Shown here in pieces: positions 47,732-58,701 of a stretch of DNA of 64,000 bases (the stretch's first letter is position 1; each line of letters starts with the position of its first letter). This DNA is from Trichomonas vaginalis G3 (taxonomy: Eukaryota > Parabasalia > Trichomonadida > Trichomonadidae). Made by a program: the position numbers and the translations under genes. The notes under the pieces were generated by a model that saw only the letters and a program-made list of their open reading frames with translations, was not told the DNA's origin and searched no databases. Location: positions 15,636,392 to 15,700,391 of the forward strand of contig NC_067203.1 in assembly GCF_026262505.1 (NCBI RefSeq), in the 5' to 3' direction.

Positions 47732-48226
47732 TCAGAGCAAGATTTGGAAAAGATTGTCGATTTCAAATTGAGGATCATGAACATCTTGATCAAAAACAGA
47801 CCAAATGTCTTGGACTTCTTTGGCAATGATCTGTTTGTCAAATAACACACTGAAGTCATCAGTTTTTTCAATCTCTAATGATGGTTTTTCAGGGAGTTTA
47901 ACCTTTTTGTTCATGTTTCTTGTAAGAACACACCATCTGTTCTTAGCTTCATTGTTTGTTCTGTTTCCAAGAACACTGGCAATTAAAACCCAATTGTGTC
48001 CATGCTTGTTAACAAGCTCTTCAAGAGTCTTGTCCTCGTCAGCTGTCCACTCCTTTTCATTTCTTACATTTTTGAGATGTTTGTTGTATCTGTCGTTGCA
48101 TTGTTTAGCTGTCTTTCCTTTAATCTTTTTAGCAATCTCTGACCATGGAGCATCGGGTCTTTTCTTGCGCCACTTAATGATGAGAGCGTCTTCACTTGGT
48201 TTGAAGAACGTACGAACCGAGTGCAT
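47732..48226 (-). CDS. R2R3 Myb DNA-binding protein
   Basis: The first ATG (48224-48226) gives 164 residues. Two Myb repeats are visible: FKPSEDALIIKWRKKRPDAP / WSEIAKKIKGKTAKQCNDRY, then KEWTADEDKTLEELVNKHGH / NWVLIASVLGNRTNNEAKNR. The spaced tryptophans of both repeats are present apart from the usual Phe or Ile substitutions at the first position. T. vaginalis has a large family of small Myb factors, some of which bind promoter elements of adhesin-type genes. This one has a short acidic tail. The ATG is preceded by CTTCATTTTTTAGAA, a good initiator. Confidence 0.88.
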   Translation of the reverse strand: MHSVRTFFKPSEDALIIKWRKKRPDAPWSEIAKKIKGKTAKQCNDRYNKHLKNVRNEKEWTADEDKTLEELVNKHGHNWVLIASVLGNRTNNEAKNRWCVLTRNMNKKVKLPEKPSLEIEKTDDFSVLFDKQIIAKEVQDIWSVFDQDVHDPQFEIDNLFQILL

Positions 48227-48234
48227 TTCTAAAA

Positions 48235-48239
48235 AATGA
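48235..48239 (-). promoter_or_regulatory. Inr-like TCATT before the Myb gene
   Basis: Minus-strand TTCATTTTTTAG about 10 bases before the ATG, matching TCA-Y-W. Confidence 0.5.
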
Positions 48240-48493
48240 AGCAAACAAAAACATCTCAAAAGAATTCAAAATTTTTGAATGCTTTATTTGATCGATTGAA
48301 AACTTATTTTGAGATGTAATTAAGGAATCAACAATTAGATAAAATTAATCCGTAGCTTCGAAATTGAATGATTATCGAATTGAATGACTCTCAAAATAAT
48401 ATCGTTGAATTTAAATATGAGAATTCGTAAAAAGATTGGTTAGTGCATATAATCAAAATTTTGATTTTTGTGATGATTATTTTTTATTATTAT

Positions 48494-49540
48494 TTAAGGG
48501 TGTACACGAGAGGATCATGTAAACTTCAGAATTTAGAACCTTATTTTTAGGCATTATCTTGGCTACCTATTTAGGCTCGAAAAGCAAAAAATATCAAAAA
48601 ATACAACTTGACTCCATTATGACCCTTTCATGGAGGTAGTTTTTATCCGCTAGTATTTTCCCTTTGAATCTCTTTACAATTTGAAATCAAATTCAAAACT
48701 CAGTAGAAGAAAGGAAGAATCGACTTACTACGGTTGTAATACGAATAAATACATATATTTAATTATTTTTATTTACATAATAATTGTTTGAAGCTCATAT
48801 TCCATCAAATTTTAAATAAAAACATTAAAATGTTGAAAATGTTCATATATTTAATAGGGTTTTGGCACTTTATTGAGGAATTACTACATACATAGTCGAA
48901 CTGAACTTGATATTTTGAAATTTAAATTATTTATCAAAATTAAAATTTAACTTGAAATTTATAATTATTTAGTCATATTTTGCATAATTCTAAGTAGATT
49001 TTGTAAAAAATCAAGAAAGAAAAATTTTCACGTGCTTTATTTTTTCTTTTTTATAATAATACATATTATTATATAATTAACATATTCATAATGTTTCACC
49101 CTTTCAAAAATATAATCCTCCTCCTCTCAAATAAACGTACATACGGGTGGCCTCTTTTTTCAAAAAATTAAAATTTGAAATTTTGGGCTCAAATATTAGA
49201 GATTTTTTCAACCTTCAACGATATATGTTGTCTATATCAGACCTCCTTTCTTTTTGATACTTAACATTGTTCCTAAATCTTAGCCGTTAAGGCTGTTCTG
49301 AAAATATTTTTTTTTCGAAAAAATTCGAAAAAAATTCTTAAAATTCAAAAATCCCTTAATTCCTGAGGATTTTGGAAAAAAGTTTTTACATGAACATGTG
49401 TATATTATATGAAGTATATTGATAAGGTAAAAATCAAATTTTATTGCATATTCATCGAGAAAATAAACTAACGAATCCCTCAAAATTGAGAGGGTAATCC
49501 TCCTCCTCTCAAATAAACGTACATACGGGTGCACCCTTAA
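48494..49540. mobile_element. TTAA-flanked DNA transposon copy (short form)
   Basis: Bounded by TTAA at 48494-48497 and 49537-49540, with ends GGGTGTACACG and (inward) GGGTGCACCCG. It is closely similar to both outer parts of the element at 1669-4607 but lacks its 1.9 kb interior. The internal duplicate of the right end (about 49111-49149) is present as in the long copy. There is no coding capacity; the 98-codon minus frame at 49280-49576 crosses the border and is chance. The orientation matches the long copy. Confidence 0.78.
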
Positions 49541-50864
49541 CCCATCAAATTTAAAAATCTGAAGGAATTGAAACAAAAGGATTAGAAAAAGATATTATCA
49601 GCGCACTATTCCTGTCATTATTTTAAGCAAAATTAATTTCAATAATTATTCTTTGAAATATGGCAAAATAATCATTTAAAGTACAATATTTAACGATAAG
49701 AAATAATGATTACTCATAGACATGTTTGCTTAATGATGTTAAATTATCCAATGTTACATTTTTGAATGGTTTGAGAGTTGAATGAGATTTTTTCTACTTT
49801 CAAGGCACTTTTGAGAGGGAGTCTATTTTCAAAGTAGAACAATTCCATTAAAATGTAGCACAAGAAGAACTCAAATACAGCTATATTAGTATTAAGTTTG
49901 ACAATTGTGGTTCTCTCAATTTTGATCACGCCTAAACTTACTTATAATTCAAACTTGATTATTAATTGTTTACCCATTATTCGGGAACGGCTGTCATGCA
50001 TGGATAAGGTCTGTCTTTTAACAGAGAAGGAATATTAGTAAATGGCTGAGTCATTCAAAATTCGATTTTTTGATAAATTATCGGCATAATGAATTCAAAA
50101 GAAGGTTTACAAAGAAATTATATTTTGTAATAAATATATTCACTGGCGTGGATTATCATGAGTCCAATACTTATAATCAGCAGAGTATAATTCAACTTAC
50201 GGATAATTTAATGCTCTCCTGGAATATTAATTTTCAAAAATATTTCCGAATATCTTCATATTTTCTCTCAATTTCTTGAGAAACACGGAAAAATAATGGA
50301 TAAAAGGATCAACGTATCTATTAAAACACTGTAAAATTTATTCTACAGGTGCTACTGATCAGTTTCATCAACGTTCCTCGCATTCTTCTTGTATTGATGA
50401 AATAACAAAAGGATTATAATTTAAAAACATACCAACGAGAAAATTCAAGAATTATGTAAACAGTGGATAAATCACAATATTTAGGTGTATTATTATAAAT
50501 CTCATAAAATAAAATAGTTGACCGATGAAATTTGGGATTATATTGTAATTTTACAAGAATTGGATTTGTAAGGTAGTGATTTCTCACTTTATCTCATACA
50601 AATATAGCACATTCGAATATTAAAATAATAATTTATCTATAACATTGAAAAAAACAGTTTAATTGAAATTGAAAATAAAAATTAGATTAAGAGTGTACAA
50701 CTAATCAACAAAATTACAATAAACAAGATAGTTACTTTAATTTTTCATTGACATTATTAAACAAATGTTTCAAAAAAAAATAATTACGATCACTGATCAT
50801 GAATAAATCACATTTAATATATCAAAACTTTCATATAATCTATAACCTACACAATGAACAAAGC
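49541..50864. other. gene-free 1.3 kb
   Basis: Very AT-rich DNA. Short frames at 49744-49929 and 50070-50279 are hydrophobic/Asn-rich and lack family features. No repeat or palindrome noted. Confidence 0.55.
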
Positions 50865-51386
50865 TCACTGATTTAAGTACTGTGTGTATACTTGAATTTC
50901 TGCCTCAAGGCGCATTTTATGAGCGTGATCTTGAGGTGAAAGTATTTGCTTTTTTGAGTATTTTGAAAGTTCTTTCTCGGCTTCTTTCTTTTTATTTACA
51001 ATAATCTCATATGTTTGTTGTTGAAGTGGATGAGGTGGGACTGACTTGCTAAATAACTTCTTTTTCTGTGGTGGCTTTTCTATAAGTTCATATTCTGGAT
51101 TTTCTGAACCAATTCTGCATTTTCTTGATGTTAAAAAGAAAGTTTGAACGGAAAGATCTTTGAGATTAAGAGAATCAACAAAGTCTTTGAATTCTTTAGA
51201 TTTGGCTGCTTGTAGTTTATCTACTAATTTATTTCTTCTCTCCAAGAGATTTGTCATTTGAGTTAGCTTTTCATCTGTAGTTAAATTTTTATCTGATCTG
51301 ATATCCATTAGCTGTGCATCTATTGCTGAGAGTTGTGAAATTGCATCATCTGCCGAGGCAACATCAATTTCATCCTCTTCTTCCAT
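50865..51386 (-). CDS. short coiled-coil protein, unknown
   Basis: The most plausible ATG (51384-51386) gives 173 residues: MEEEDEIDVASADDAISQLS, a helical region with heptads (LTQMTNLLERRNKLVDKLQA), a central ordered segment (KCRIGSENPEYELIEKPPQK) and a second coil to the end. An upstream in-frame ATG at 51411-51413 would add a hydrophobic MIPFFFILK, which looks like translated leader. It is head to head (227 bp) with another coiled-coil gene. No family recognised. Cytoskeletal or basal-body roles are common for such proteins in trichomonads, but this is only a guess. Confidence 0.6.
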   Translation of the reverse strand: MEEEDEIDVASADDAISQLSAIDAQLMDIRSDKNLTTDEKLTQMTNLLERRNKLVDKLQAAKSKEFKDFVDSLNLKDLSVQTFFLTSRKCRIGSENPEYELIEKPPQKKKLFSKSVPPHPLQQQTYEIIVNKKKEAEKELSKYSKKQILSPQDHAHKMRLEAEIQVYTQYLNQ

Positions 51387-51599
51387 CTTCAGAATAAAAA
51401 AAAAGGGGATCATAAAAAATTGAACATTTGAAAATATGGGGAACAATGAGAGCACTAGCCGTATGATTGCATAATTTTTGATTTTTAAAGCCGTAAGACT
51501 TAAATAAAGAAATCATTTTTGGAGAAAATCAAAATATGAGATTTTTCATAAAAGATTTAAAGTATAATTCCACATAGAATGATAAATATATAAAATGAA

Positions 51600-51605
51600 T
51601 CACTA
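51600..51605 (+). promoter_or_regulatory. Inr-like TCACTA
   Basis: TCACTAAATTTTGA lies directly before the ATG at 51614, a near-perfect trichomonad initiator with a leader of about 12 bases. Confidence 0.55.
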
Positions 51606-51613
51606 AATTTTGA

Positions 51614-52402
51614 ATGGAAATTGATGATTATACTCCAGCAGGAAGTTTAGAAGAGGCAAAAAAGCTTTTTAGTGAAGCTTTAGAAGCAGAAGACTTCGAA
51701 CGTGCTGATTTCTATCAAGATGAAATTGAAGAATTCAAGAATTACAACGAAGTATTGCAAAATGCAAAAAATATACACAATTATATTCAAGGAGCAAATG
51801 ATATGGATAATCAAATGACTATTGTGCAAGACCAATTATATGATAACATCATTAAACAAAGAGATAGCGATATAGCGAAATTTAATAAACAATTTTTTGA
51901 AATCAAAGCCAGACAAAAGCAAGAATTGATTGAACTACTTAACAGATGGACAATTGATCGTGAAAAACAGACAAACGACTCCCAAGAAGAATATAAACGT
52001 ACGCTAGATACAGCCAAAATACTTGTCAGGCAATCCAAAATTAAAGAAGCCATTATCATGCGCGATAAAGCAAGAGAAATGAAGAATAAAGCTGATACAA
52101 TTGATCGAGATGAATTTGATCGACAATACGAAAAGCTTTGTCTAGCAATGGAAGTTAGACATCGTACTGAACTTGATAACTTTATGGAGTCAAGGCGCGA
52201 AGCAATGCAAAAATATGACATAATGATTGAGAAGGCATATGATGAAAAAGATAGGCAGTTCATGATTGAAAACTCAAATGCGGTTATAGCAACTGCAGGA
52301 AAATATCCTGTAGTTAATCCAGCTCCTCAATCCCTTAGTATGCAAACTGTTAATTATCAAAAAGATATTGTTTACATTTCTCGGTCTAAAAACGAGTTGT
52401 AG
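51614..52402 (+). CDS. coiled-coil protein, unknown
   Basis: ATG at 51614, 262 residues. The N-terminus EEAKKLFSEALEAEDFERAD / FYQDEIEEFKNYNE is a helical hairpin. Residues 60-220 are an almost continuous charged helix (KARQKQELIELLNRWTIDRE, KEAIIMRDKAREMKNKADTI), and the last 40 residues are non-helical (YPVVNPAPQSLSMQTVNYQK). Related trichomonad proteins exist in large numbers, but I cannot assign a role. It is soluble, with no targeting signal. It probably shares the 227-bp divergent promoter region with the gene at 50865-51386. Confidence 0.65.
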   Translation: MEIDDYTPAGSLEEAKKLFSEALEAEDFERADFYQDEIEEFKNYNEVLQNAKNIHNYIQGANDMDNQMTIVQDQLYDNIIKQRDSDIAKFNKQFFEIKARQKQELIELLNRWTIDREKQTNDSQEEYKRTLDTAKILVRQSKIKEAIIMRDKAREMKNKADTIDRDEFDRQYEKLCLAMEVRHRTELDNFMESRREAMQKYDIMIEKAYDEKDRQFMIENSNAVIATAGKYPVVNPAPQSLSMQTVNYQKDIVYISRSKNEL

Positions 52403-52878
52403 TTGATTAGTACTTTGTAGTTTAAACTCTTGTTATATTTGTTCTGTTGTTAAATAAATAATATTTTTTTGTCTCCATGATTTTGGAATTTATCATAAAG
52501 AAAATATATCCTTATCAATAACAATACATATTTGTAGATATTGATTTCAGCAAAAATTCCAAATTTTTTCATTTTTTGATTTTTGATGAAATTTTCTTTG
52601 ATTTTCATTGTATTTTTACGTTTAAATTTTTTTCTTGTTATTATCACGATTATGGAAATAGCATTGGAACATATCATAATATATAAATATTCACATAATG
52701 GTCGCTTCATACAGTTGATAATTAATTTGATGGAATATGTATAGGAACTGAACTGAGAACATAAGTAGTAGGAAAGAGGAGGAGATTGAAAGAAAATACA
52801 ATTTATAACTTTATATTAAAAGGGATAGAAAAACATAATAATGATGCATAAATACCGAACCAAACGATATTTTCATCA
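52403..52878. other. intergenic, no gene seen
   Basis: Convergent spacer. The 86-codon minus frame here is Lys/Ile/Phe low complexity and is treated as chance. Confidence 0.55.
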
Positions 52879-53658
52879 TTAGTATATTTGTGATGAAGTA
52901 AATGGAATAAACTCTACAGATGCATCGGATTGGGAAGCGATTGATGGAAGAGTAGCTGATGCAACATCAGCGAAAACCGACCAGTTTTCTATAGTCTGTG
53001 AGTTGCAGCGAGTCAAGAGACGTGGTGGGCGAATGGACTTCTTCTGAGAAAGCATTTCTTTTAAGAAAAAGGAATGGCTTCTCCTAAGTTCGCCATTGTT
53101 CACGTAAGTTTCATCGCGCATTGGTATATAACCTCCAACACAAAATTCAGGCATCTGATCGTAAAAGTGGCAATATCCACCTTCCAACAAATAGACGTCT
53201 GGATATGAGAGATTAGGGTATTCGTTATGATGTCTGTCATATTCACGGAACAATCTCAGGAGTGTTGGTCCACGATTCTGAGAGAATTCACAATGAAAAA
53301 CAATACAATTTTTCTTGTTCAAGTATCTTTCATAAATACCGTAGAGCTGAGATTTAGAACGAACATTTCTGGCTCCAATGATACGTCCACCGCGATATTC
53401 GTACTCAAATCGTGCGTCAATGATGATAACTTGATCAAAACCGGCTGCTTGAGGATCTGTAATAAGGTCTACAAGTTGCTGTGGTGTAATTGTTTGGCAT
53501 GGACTTGAGCTCATTGAAGAGCCAAAATCACATGATTTTTGTCTTGCCAAAGGCATTGGACTTGGAGACATAGATACAAACTCAGTGTCCGAACACTCGG
53601 ATAAGTCTGGGAGGGGAATTCCCGTGTCCAAGACCTGCGAAGAGCACCGAGCTAGCAT
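52879..53658 (-). CDS. CDC25-like dual-specificity phosphatase
   Basis: The first ATG (53656-53658) gives 259 residues. After about 60 residues rich in Ser-Pro sites (SMSPSPMPLARQKS, likely phosphorylated) comes a rhodanese/CDC25 catalytic domain: ITPQQLVDLI, VIIIDARFEYEYRGGRIIGA and the active-site loop FHCEFSQNRGPTLLRLFREY with Cys-123 and Arg-129. This matches the HCEFSxxRGP signature of CDC25 rather than plain rhodaneses. The YLLEGGYCHFY segment also fits. CDC25 removes inhibitory phosphates from CDK1 at mitotic entry. The C-terminal tail is basic and Ser-rich (RPPRLLTRCNSQ). It is shorter than animal CDC25 and close to yeast-type minimal forms. Confidence 0.88.
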   Translation of the reverse strand: MLARCSSQVLDTGIPLPDLSECSDTEFVSMSPSPMPLARQKSCDFGSSMSSSPCQTITPQQLVDLITDPQAAGFDQVIIIDARFEYEYRGGRIIGARNVRSKSQLYGIYERYLNKKNCIVFHCEFSQNRGPTLLRLFREYDRHHNEYPNLSYPDVYLLEGGYCHFYDQMPEFCVGGYIPMRDETYVNNGELRRSHSFFLKEMLSQKKSIRPPRLLTRCNSQTIENWSVFADVASATLPSIASQSDASVEFIPFTSSQIY

Positions 53659-55390
53659 TATTATCTCTAATAAACGCAAATATCCGTTTTACATTGACCA
53701 CCTATTGAAACTTTTGTGTTGATTTAGCAGTTTTATTGAATTGATGTTTTCAAAACGTTTTGTAAACTTCACAATAGTATCCCCAGCACTTCACCTGTAA
53801 TATTTATCCACCTTTTTACATTAACTTTAGATACATATTGTATTTATAAACTTTTCTTCAACTTTTTTGTTGAGAATGATAAAATGCACGTTTCAAATTT
53901 CCAAACTGACATTAGCGATTGGATTATTAATTTTTTTTGGGAAGATTACGATTATAGCATGTAAATTTAGACCATTAAACTAAAAATAATGAGAATTAAT
54001 CTTTTGAGATGAAAATTCCTATATAAAGTTAGATTGGTCAATGAATGAATTATGATAGTATTGATAAATAAATATTCCTATAATTTGATTGTTTTTCCTT
54101 GAATTTTATTTTTCTGAAAAGTCAAAATATATCTGAATATACATTAGTGAATATAGACGTTGGAATGATTCGGAAATTGAATTCATATTTAATTTTCAAA
54201 TATCATTCAATACACTTTTCAAAGTTTTTTTTATAACAATCATCTTATAATATATTATTAATGCATATTACATAATAGTTATTTTGAATGAAAATCTTTT
54301 TATTGGAAAAATGATGACAACAGTAATTCTAAAATATATCACATTATTCAAAAACCGATATCTTTCAAATAATTCAAATGAGAGGTTATTTTAATAAATA
54401 ATTTGAAAAGATATTGTAAAAATCAATACTTTTCTTCTCAATTTAAAAGTATTATACTCAATATAATTCCAAACGCATTTTGCATTATCTATTCCAGATT
54501 AATACCTCATATATGATATAAAGAAATGTATTTATCTTTTCTATTTGATAGTTGCAAAATTTTCTCTCATTTTTTTATTTATACATTTGTTTAGTATTAC
54601 ACATAACGGGTAATTTACATTGCCCCTTTTTGCGTAAATCAATTACAAAAATAATCAACCATCTCATATTTGTAAAGTCTTCAAACCCAATATATTATGA
54701 AATTTTGTTTCTTATCCTATATCAAGGCCGACCCATTGCTTTATATCGTAAAATAAATTATCAATTTGAGAAGATAATTGTCCGATTAAATTAATTGGAT
54801 ATCTAACATTAACTTCCAGTGATAAGCTGAAGTAACTCAAAATTGGCCGGCTCTTTAAATTTTTTTCATTCTGATTTCGACAAGATCTTATTAGCTGAGT
54901 AGGTGACAAAAGTGCATACTCTTAAATTAACCTTAAATGTTGATTTTTCGATATTTTCGGTATTAACCTTATTGTAAATTTTTCCGGTGATAAATTTATC
55001 ACACTGAGGTTATTTTTCCGGTGAGATTTTTAACCTTGATTTAATGAAATTAATATATATAAATTTTATTATTTTTAATTTCGAATGAGTATAATAAAAT
55101 ATTTTTGAACCTAATGTCCTTATTCCATCTTTGAAGGCAATATTAAATTTGGCACAAAGAAGTTTAAAGGAAGAGTAAGCAAGATTAGATAATTTGGACT
55201 TTTTTTAAAATTAATGAATAAACAGTATATTTTTGAAGTGTAAGCTTATTTACCTGAAGCTATATTACTTAATATAACATTCAAAGTATTATTGCTATTT
55301 ATTGGAGAACAAATTTATGTAATTTTCACATGAAAATTGATAAATTTGTATTTCCTTATGATAATCAATTTTTGTATTTGTAGAGAGTCT
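53659..55390. other. gene-free 1.7 kb
   Basis: AT-rich DNA with no supported gene. Near 54960-55040 the words TTTTTCCGGTGA occur twice with nearby TTAACCTT words, perhaps a decayed repeat. The minus frame at 54712-54909 has some protein-like sequence but no ATG and no family. Confidence 0.5.
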
Positions 55391-56152
55391 CCCTGCATGA
55401 TATCAAGACTTGGCTATTAGTCTTTATCCATTTTGAAAATTGTATTGTAAATTGTAAGAATTTCTGAATACTACTACTATAAAATATAATTGCTTATCTA
55501 TGTATATTCTCCCTGCATGATATCAAGACTTGGCTATTAGTCTTTATCCATTTTTGAAAATTGTATTGTAAATTGTAAGAATTTCTGAATACTACTACTA
55601 TAAAATATAATTGCTTATCTATGTATATTCTCCCTGCATGATATCAAGACTTGGCTATTAGTCTTTATCCATTTTTGAAAATTGTATTGTAAATTGTAAG
55701 AATTTCTGAATACTACTACTATAAAATATAATTGCTTATCTATGTATATTCTCCCTGCATGATATCAAGACTTGGCTATTAGTCTTTATCCATTTTTGAA
55801 AATTGTATTGTAAATTGTAAGAATTTCTGAATACTACTACTATAAAATATAATTGCTTATCTATGTATATTCTCCCTGCATGATATCAAGACTTGGCTAT
55901 TAGTCTTTATCCATTTTTGAAAATTGTATTGTAAATTGTAAGAATTTCTGAATACTACTACTATAAAATATAATTGCTTATCTATGTATATTCTCCCTGC
56001 ATGATATCAAGACTTGGCTATTAGTCTTTATCCATTTTTGAAAATTGTATTGTAAATTGTAAGAATTTCTGAATACTACTACTATAAAATATAATTGCTT
56101 ATCTATGTATATTCTCCCTGCATGATATCAAAACTTGGCTATAAGTCTCTAT
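55391..56152. repeat. 121-bp satellite, six full units plus a partial
   Basis: The word CCCTGCATGATATCAA recurs at 55391, 55511, 55632, 55753, 55874, 55995 and 56116. The first unit is 120 bp (one T shorter) and the next five are 121 bp and practically identical. The seventh diverges after about 35 bases. Each unit contains the small palindrome AAGACT-TGGCTATT-AGTCTT. The short frames it contains are by-products. Confidence 0.95.
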
Positions 56153-56662
56153 TCATTATGAGTATGACCCCATTTTTTTTACAAAAAGTGCCGAATTGCA
56201 ACTTTGTCCCAATCTCCTTATTAGCTGATTATTCTCTGAATTTATCTGTGTACACTTGTTGTCGGCTATATATTCATTCACAGTAATAATCTGAGAATAC
56301 AATTTGGCAATCACTCTTCTTTGTCAATAATTCGTATATTTGTTGCATGTTTCATGATGTACAATAGAAATTAGAAGAAATAATATACTGTAGAGCTGAT
56401 TTCATTATGATGATCTTGGAATAAAAAAATATTTTTCTCTATCTCCCTATTAATGGAAATAACATATAAAATTCCTTGCTTGTATCTAAATTGCTTTTCT
56501 TGATACTCTGTTTTATGATATTTCAATCTTTTTTGAATTTCACTCAACTTAACTCATTTCCTAATGAATTATTTCAAACATAACTTAGTTATCATTATAA
56601 ATGAATGTATGACACTCTTGTCAGTCAATGCTCCGCATTGAAGTAATGAATGATGAACAGCT

Positions 56663-56800
56663 TGTCATTCCGGGAGACATGAACAGACGACATTTCCAAA
56701 ATGACAGATACAGACCAACAACAGTGCACTGTTGCGCTTTGTCGTTAAAGTTCCTCAATAATCATAAGATTGCTGAATAGTGTGTCATTCCGGGAAACAT
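56663..56800. repeat. degenerate 120-bp spaced repeat
   Basis: TGTCATTCCGGGAGACAT at 56663-56680 returns as TGTCATTCCGGGAAACAT at 56783-56800, exactly 120 bases on. The flanks are weakly similar (ATGATGAACAG/TTGCTGAATAG before, ATTTCC/GTTTCC after). The segment is clearly richer in G and C than its surroundings. Confidence 0.6.
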
Positions 56801-57919
56801 TCACATGGATAGTTTCCCAACATTCAATGCCCATAGAATTCTTACAAGAAATTACTCTATTTGAAATTGTGTTCCCTCATCACCAATCTAATTCACAATT
56901 AGTGTATTTAATTAATATTTCATTGCTTATCATTTCGTTAACCTAGGTGCAATCTCATTTTACACAAAATCATTGATAATCTTTTAATTTGGCTTTGATC
57001 TTCCTCATTCAAATAATACTCTAACAAAATTCATATAATTGAAAAAATACTCAATCTAACTCAACCATTCTATCCCTGAGTACTTCATTTTTCATTCTCA
57101 ATCATACATTTTCAAATTTATTTTATAATTCTTTAATAATTCTATGTCTCGGCAATATTCAAGACATATTCCAATTTAAGAAATTCATGAAAATTGGTTA
57201 TTCTTTCAAATTCATGGTATTCAACTTTACATATCATAGATTAGAGATTAAAATATTTATATATGTAATAAGTACAAGATGTTTTCATAAGAAATTCAAA
57301 AATAAAACATTATATCTCATTTTGGTAGTATTCTATAAAATCTATCTTTCAAGCTTCTATATAGATCAAATGAGGGAATATAAGTATTTCAACAATTGAA
57401 TTTTACTTGTTATCATATTTAGGCGAAAAAAGCTTTTTCTATAACATGTACATCTATATGAGTGGTACGTTTTGACAGAGAGATATCCCTCTGATGTTGA
57501 GAAAATGAATTTCTAAATTTCCAATCATGATCTACCCTCACAGATTTGGCTCAAATTTATGTACTATACTATTTAGACATGAAGTATCATTGTGCAGATA
57601 TTAGTTTTTGAATATATGTTGATTGCATGTCTGTGGTGAAATATGTGCTATTTTTGAATCATGGCTCACAATAGGGTAATATTATCAAATATTTTTGGAA
57701 TAATAACATATGGCAAAACTAAATGGTATGCTTGTAACTTTCAATGGTAACACAGTTTTTTTAGATACGATAATGATTCACATTTCAGAAAAATTGAATA
57801 TCAATTTGCCATAACTTATATTTTTATTATTGGTACTACAATCATTAAAAAATTAGAATTTATCATTTCAATATGAATTGAAAAATATCGGCTTTTTTTC
57901 AATTTTATGTTGAAATTAT

Positions 57920-57926
57920 TCATTTT
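57920..57926 (+). promoter_or_regulatory. Inr-like TCATTTT
   Basis: TTCATTTTAATTT runs directly to the ATG at 57932, placing the expected +1 adenine 10 bases before the start. Confidence 0.6.
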
Positions 57927-57931
57927 AATTT

Positions 57932-58576
57932 ATGAGACTTAATAGAGAGAACACATTAATAGAAAACCATCTCCAACCATATGCAGGCTGCACACCAGAA
58001 GAATGCCTGTCCAAATTTGTTAAAGCATTCACACCTTACAAGGAATTCATTGACCAAATGCAAGCAGCTTTACTTCTTCATAATATTAAGCTGTTTGCTG
58101 CTATGCTATCAACAGTTATCGGAGTTATTGCTCTCTTCGCAGCTCTTAAAGCTTCCAGTATTTCGAATGTTATTGTCGGAATTATTGCCATTCCAATCTT
58201 AGAGCTTTTCTATTGCTTTGATGCTGAAATACATATCAAGAAGCTTTATCTCTCTGAACTTCCAAAGCTTGCTGATAATGTTCCGGACCGCATCCGTTCA
58301 CTTGAAGAAATCTTTGCTGTTGCATGGAAACCAGTACTCGTTGCATGGCGTTTTGGATTCTTCATCTATGCAACATTCGTCTGCCCTAATCCAGTCGATA
58401 CAATCGCCTTAATTATCTTGATAATACTCTTAGGACTTCTTAACAATGTTATTTCACTCTTTTGGGTCTTCTCTTTCGTTCTTATTCTTGCTCTTGTAAC
58501 ACCAGCAATTCTTGTTAAAACTCCAGTTGGCGAGAAATTAGCTGAACTTCTCCACAAGAAGCAGAAGAAGGAATAA
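57932..58576 (+). CDS. reticulon-like ER membrane protein
   Basis: ATG at 57932, 214 residues. Two long hydrophobic hairpins (about 50-95, KLFAAMLSTVIGVIALFAAL onward, and about 150-195, DTIALIILIILLGLLNNVIS then LFWVFSFVLILALVTPAI) are separated by a soluble helical loop of about 60 residues. The protein ends in a basic tail (LAELLHKKQKKE). Two wedge-like hairpins with a cytoplasmic loop are the layout of reticulon-homology and ARL6IP1-type proteins, which bend ER tubules. No strict sequence motif confirms this, so the call is by topology. It has a good initiator. Confidence 0.5.
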   Translation: MRLNRENTLIENHLQPYAGCTPEECLSKFVKAFTPYKEFIDQMQAALLLHNIKLFAAMLSTVIGVIALFAALKASSISNVIVGIIAIPILELFYCFDAEIHIKKLYLSELPKLADNVPDRIRSLEEIFAVAWKPVLVAWRFGFFIYATFVCPNPVDTIALIILIILLGLLNNVISLFWVFSFVLILALVTPAILVKTPVGEKLAELLHKKQKKE

Positions 58577-58701
58577 GTCAGATATATAAACAACAGATAT
58601 CTATTATTACTACTTTCATTTTCAGACATAAAAATAAAAAAATTGATATTTTCGATTTAAATTCAAACAAATAATATATTGGAAATAAGAAAATGAAGTA
58701 C

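Larger units (their letters stand above)
56153..57931. other. gene-free 1.8 kb
   Basis: No supported protein gene. It contains a comparatively GC-rich patch at about 56620-56830 with a 120-bp spaced repeat (listed separately). The rest is AT-rich. Confidence 0.5.

Noticed and set aside
54712-54909. 65-codon minus-strand frame
   Set aside because: No ATG, no recognised family, and it sits in a gene-free region.
56095-57399. Short plus-strand frames after the satellite
   Set aside because: The frame at 56095 starts inside the satellite unit and runs into spacer, and the one at 57187 is Phe/Ile/Lys-rich. Neither has supporting features.
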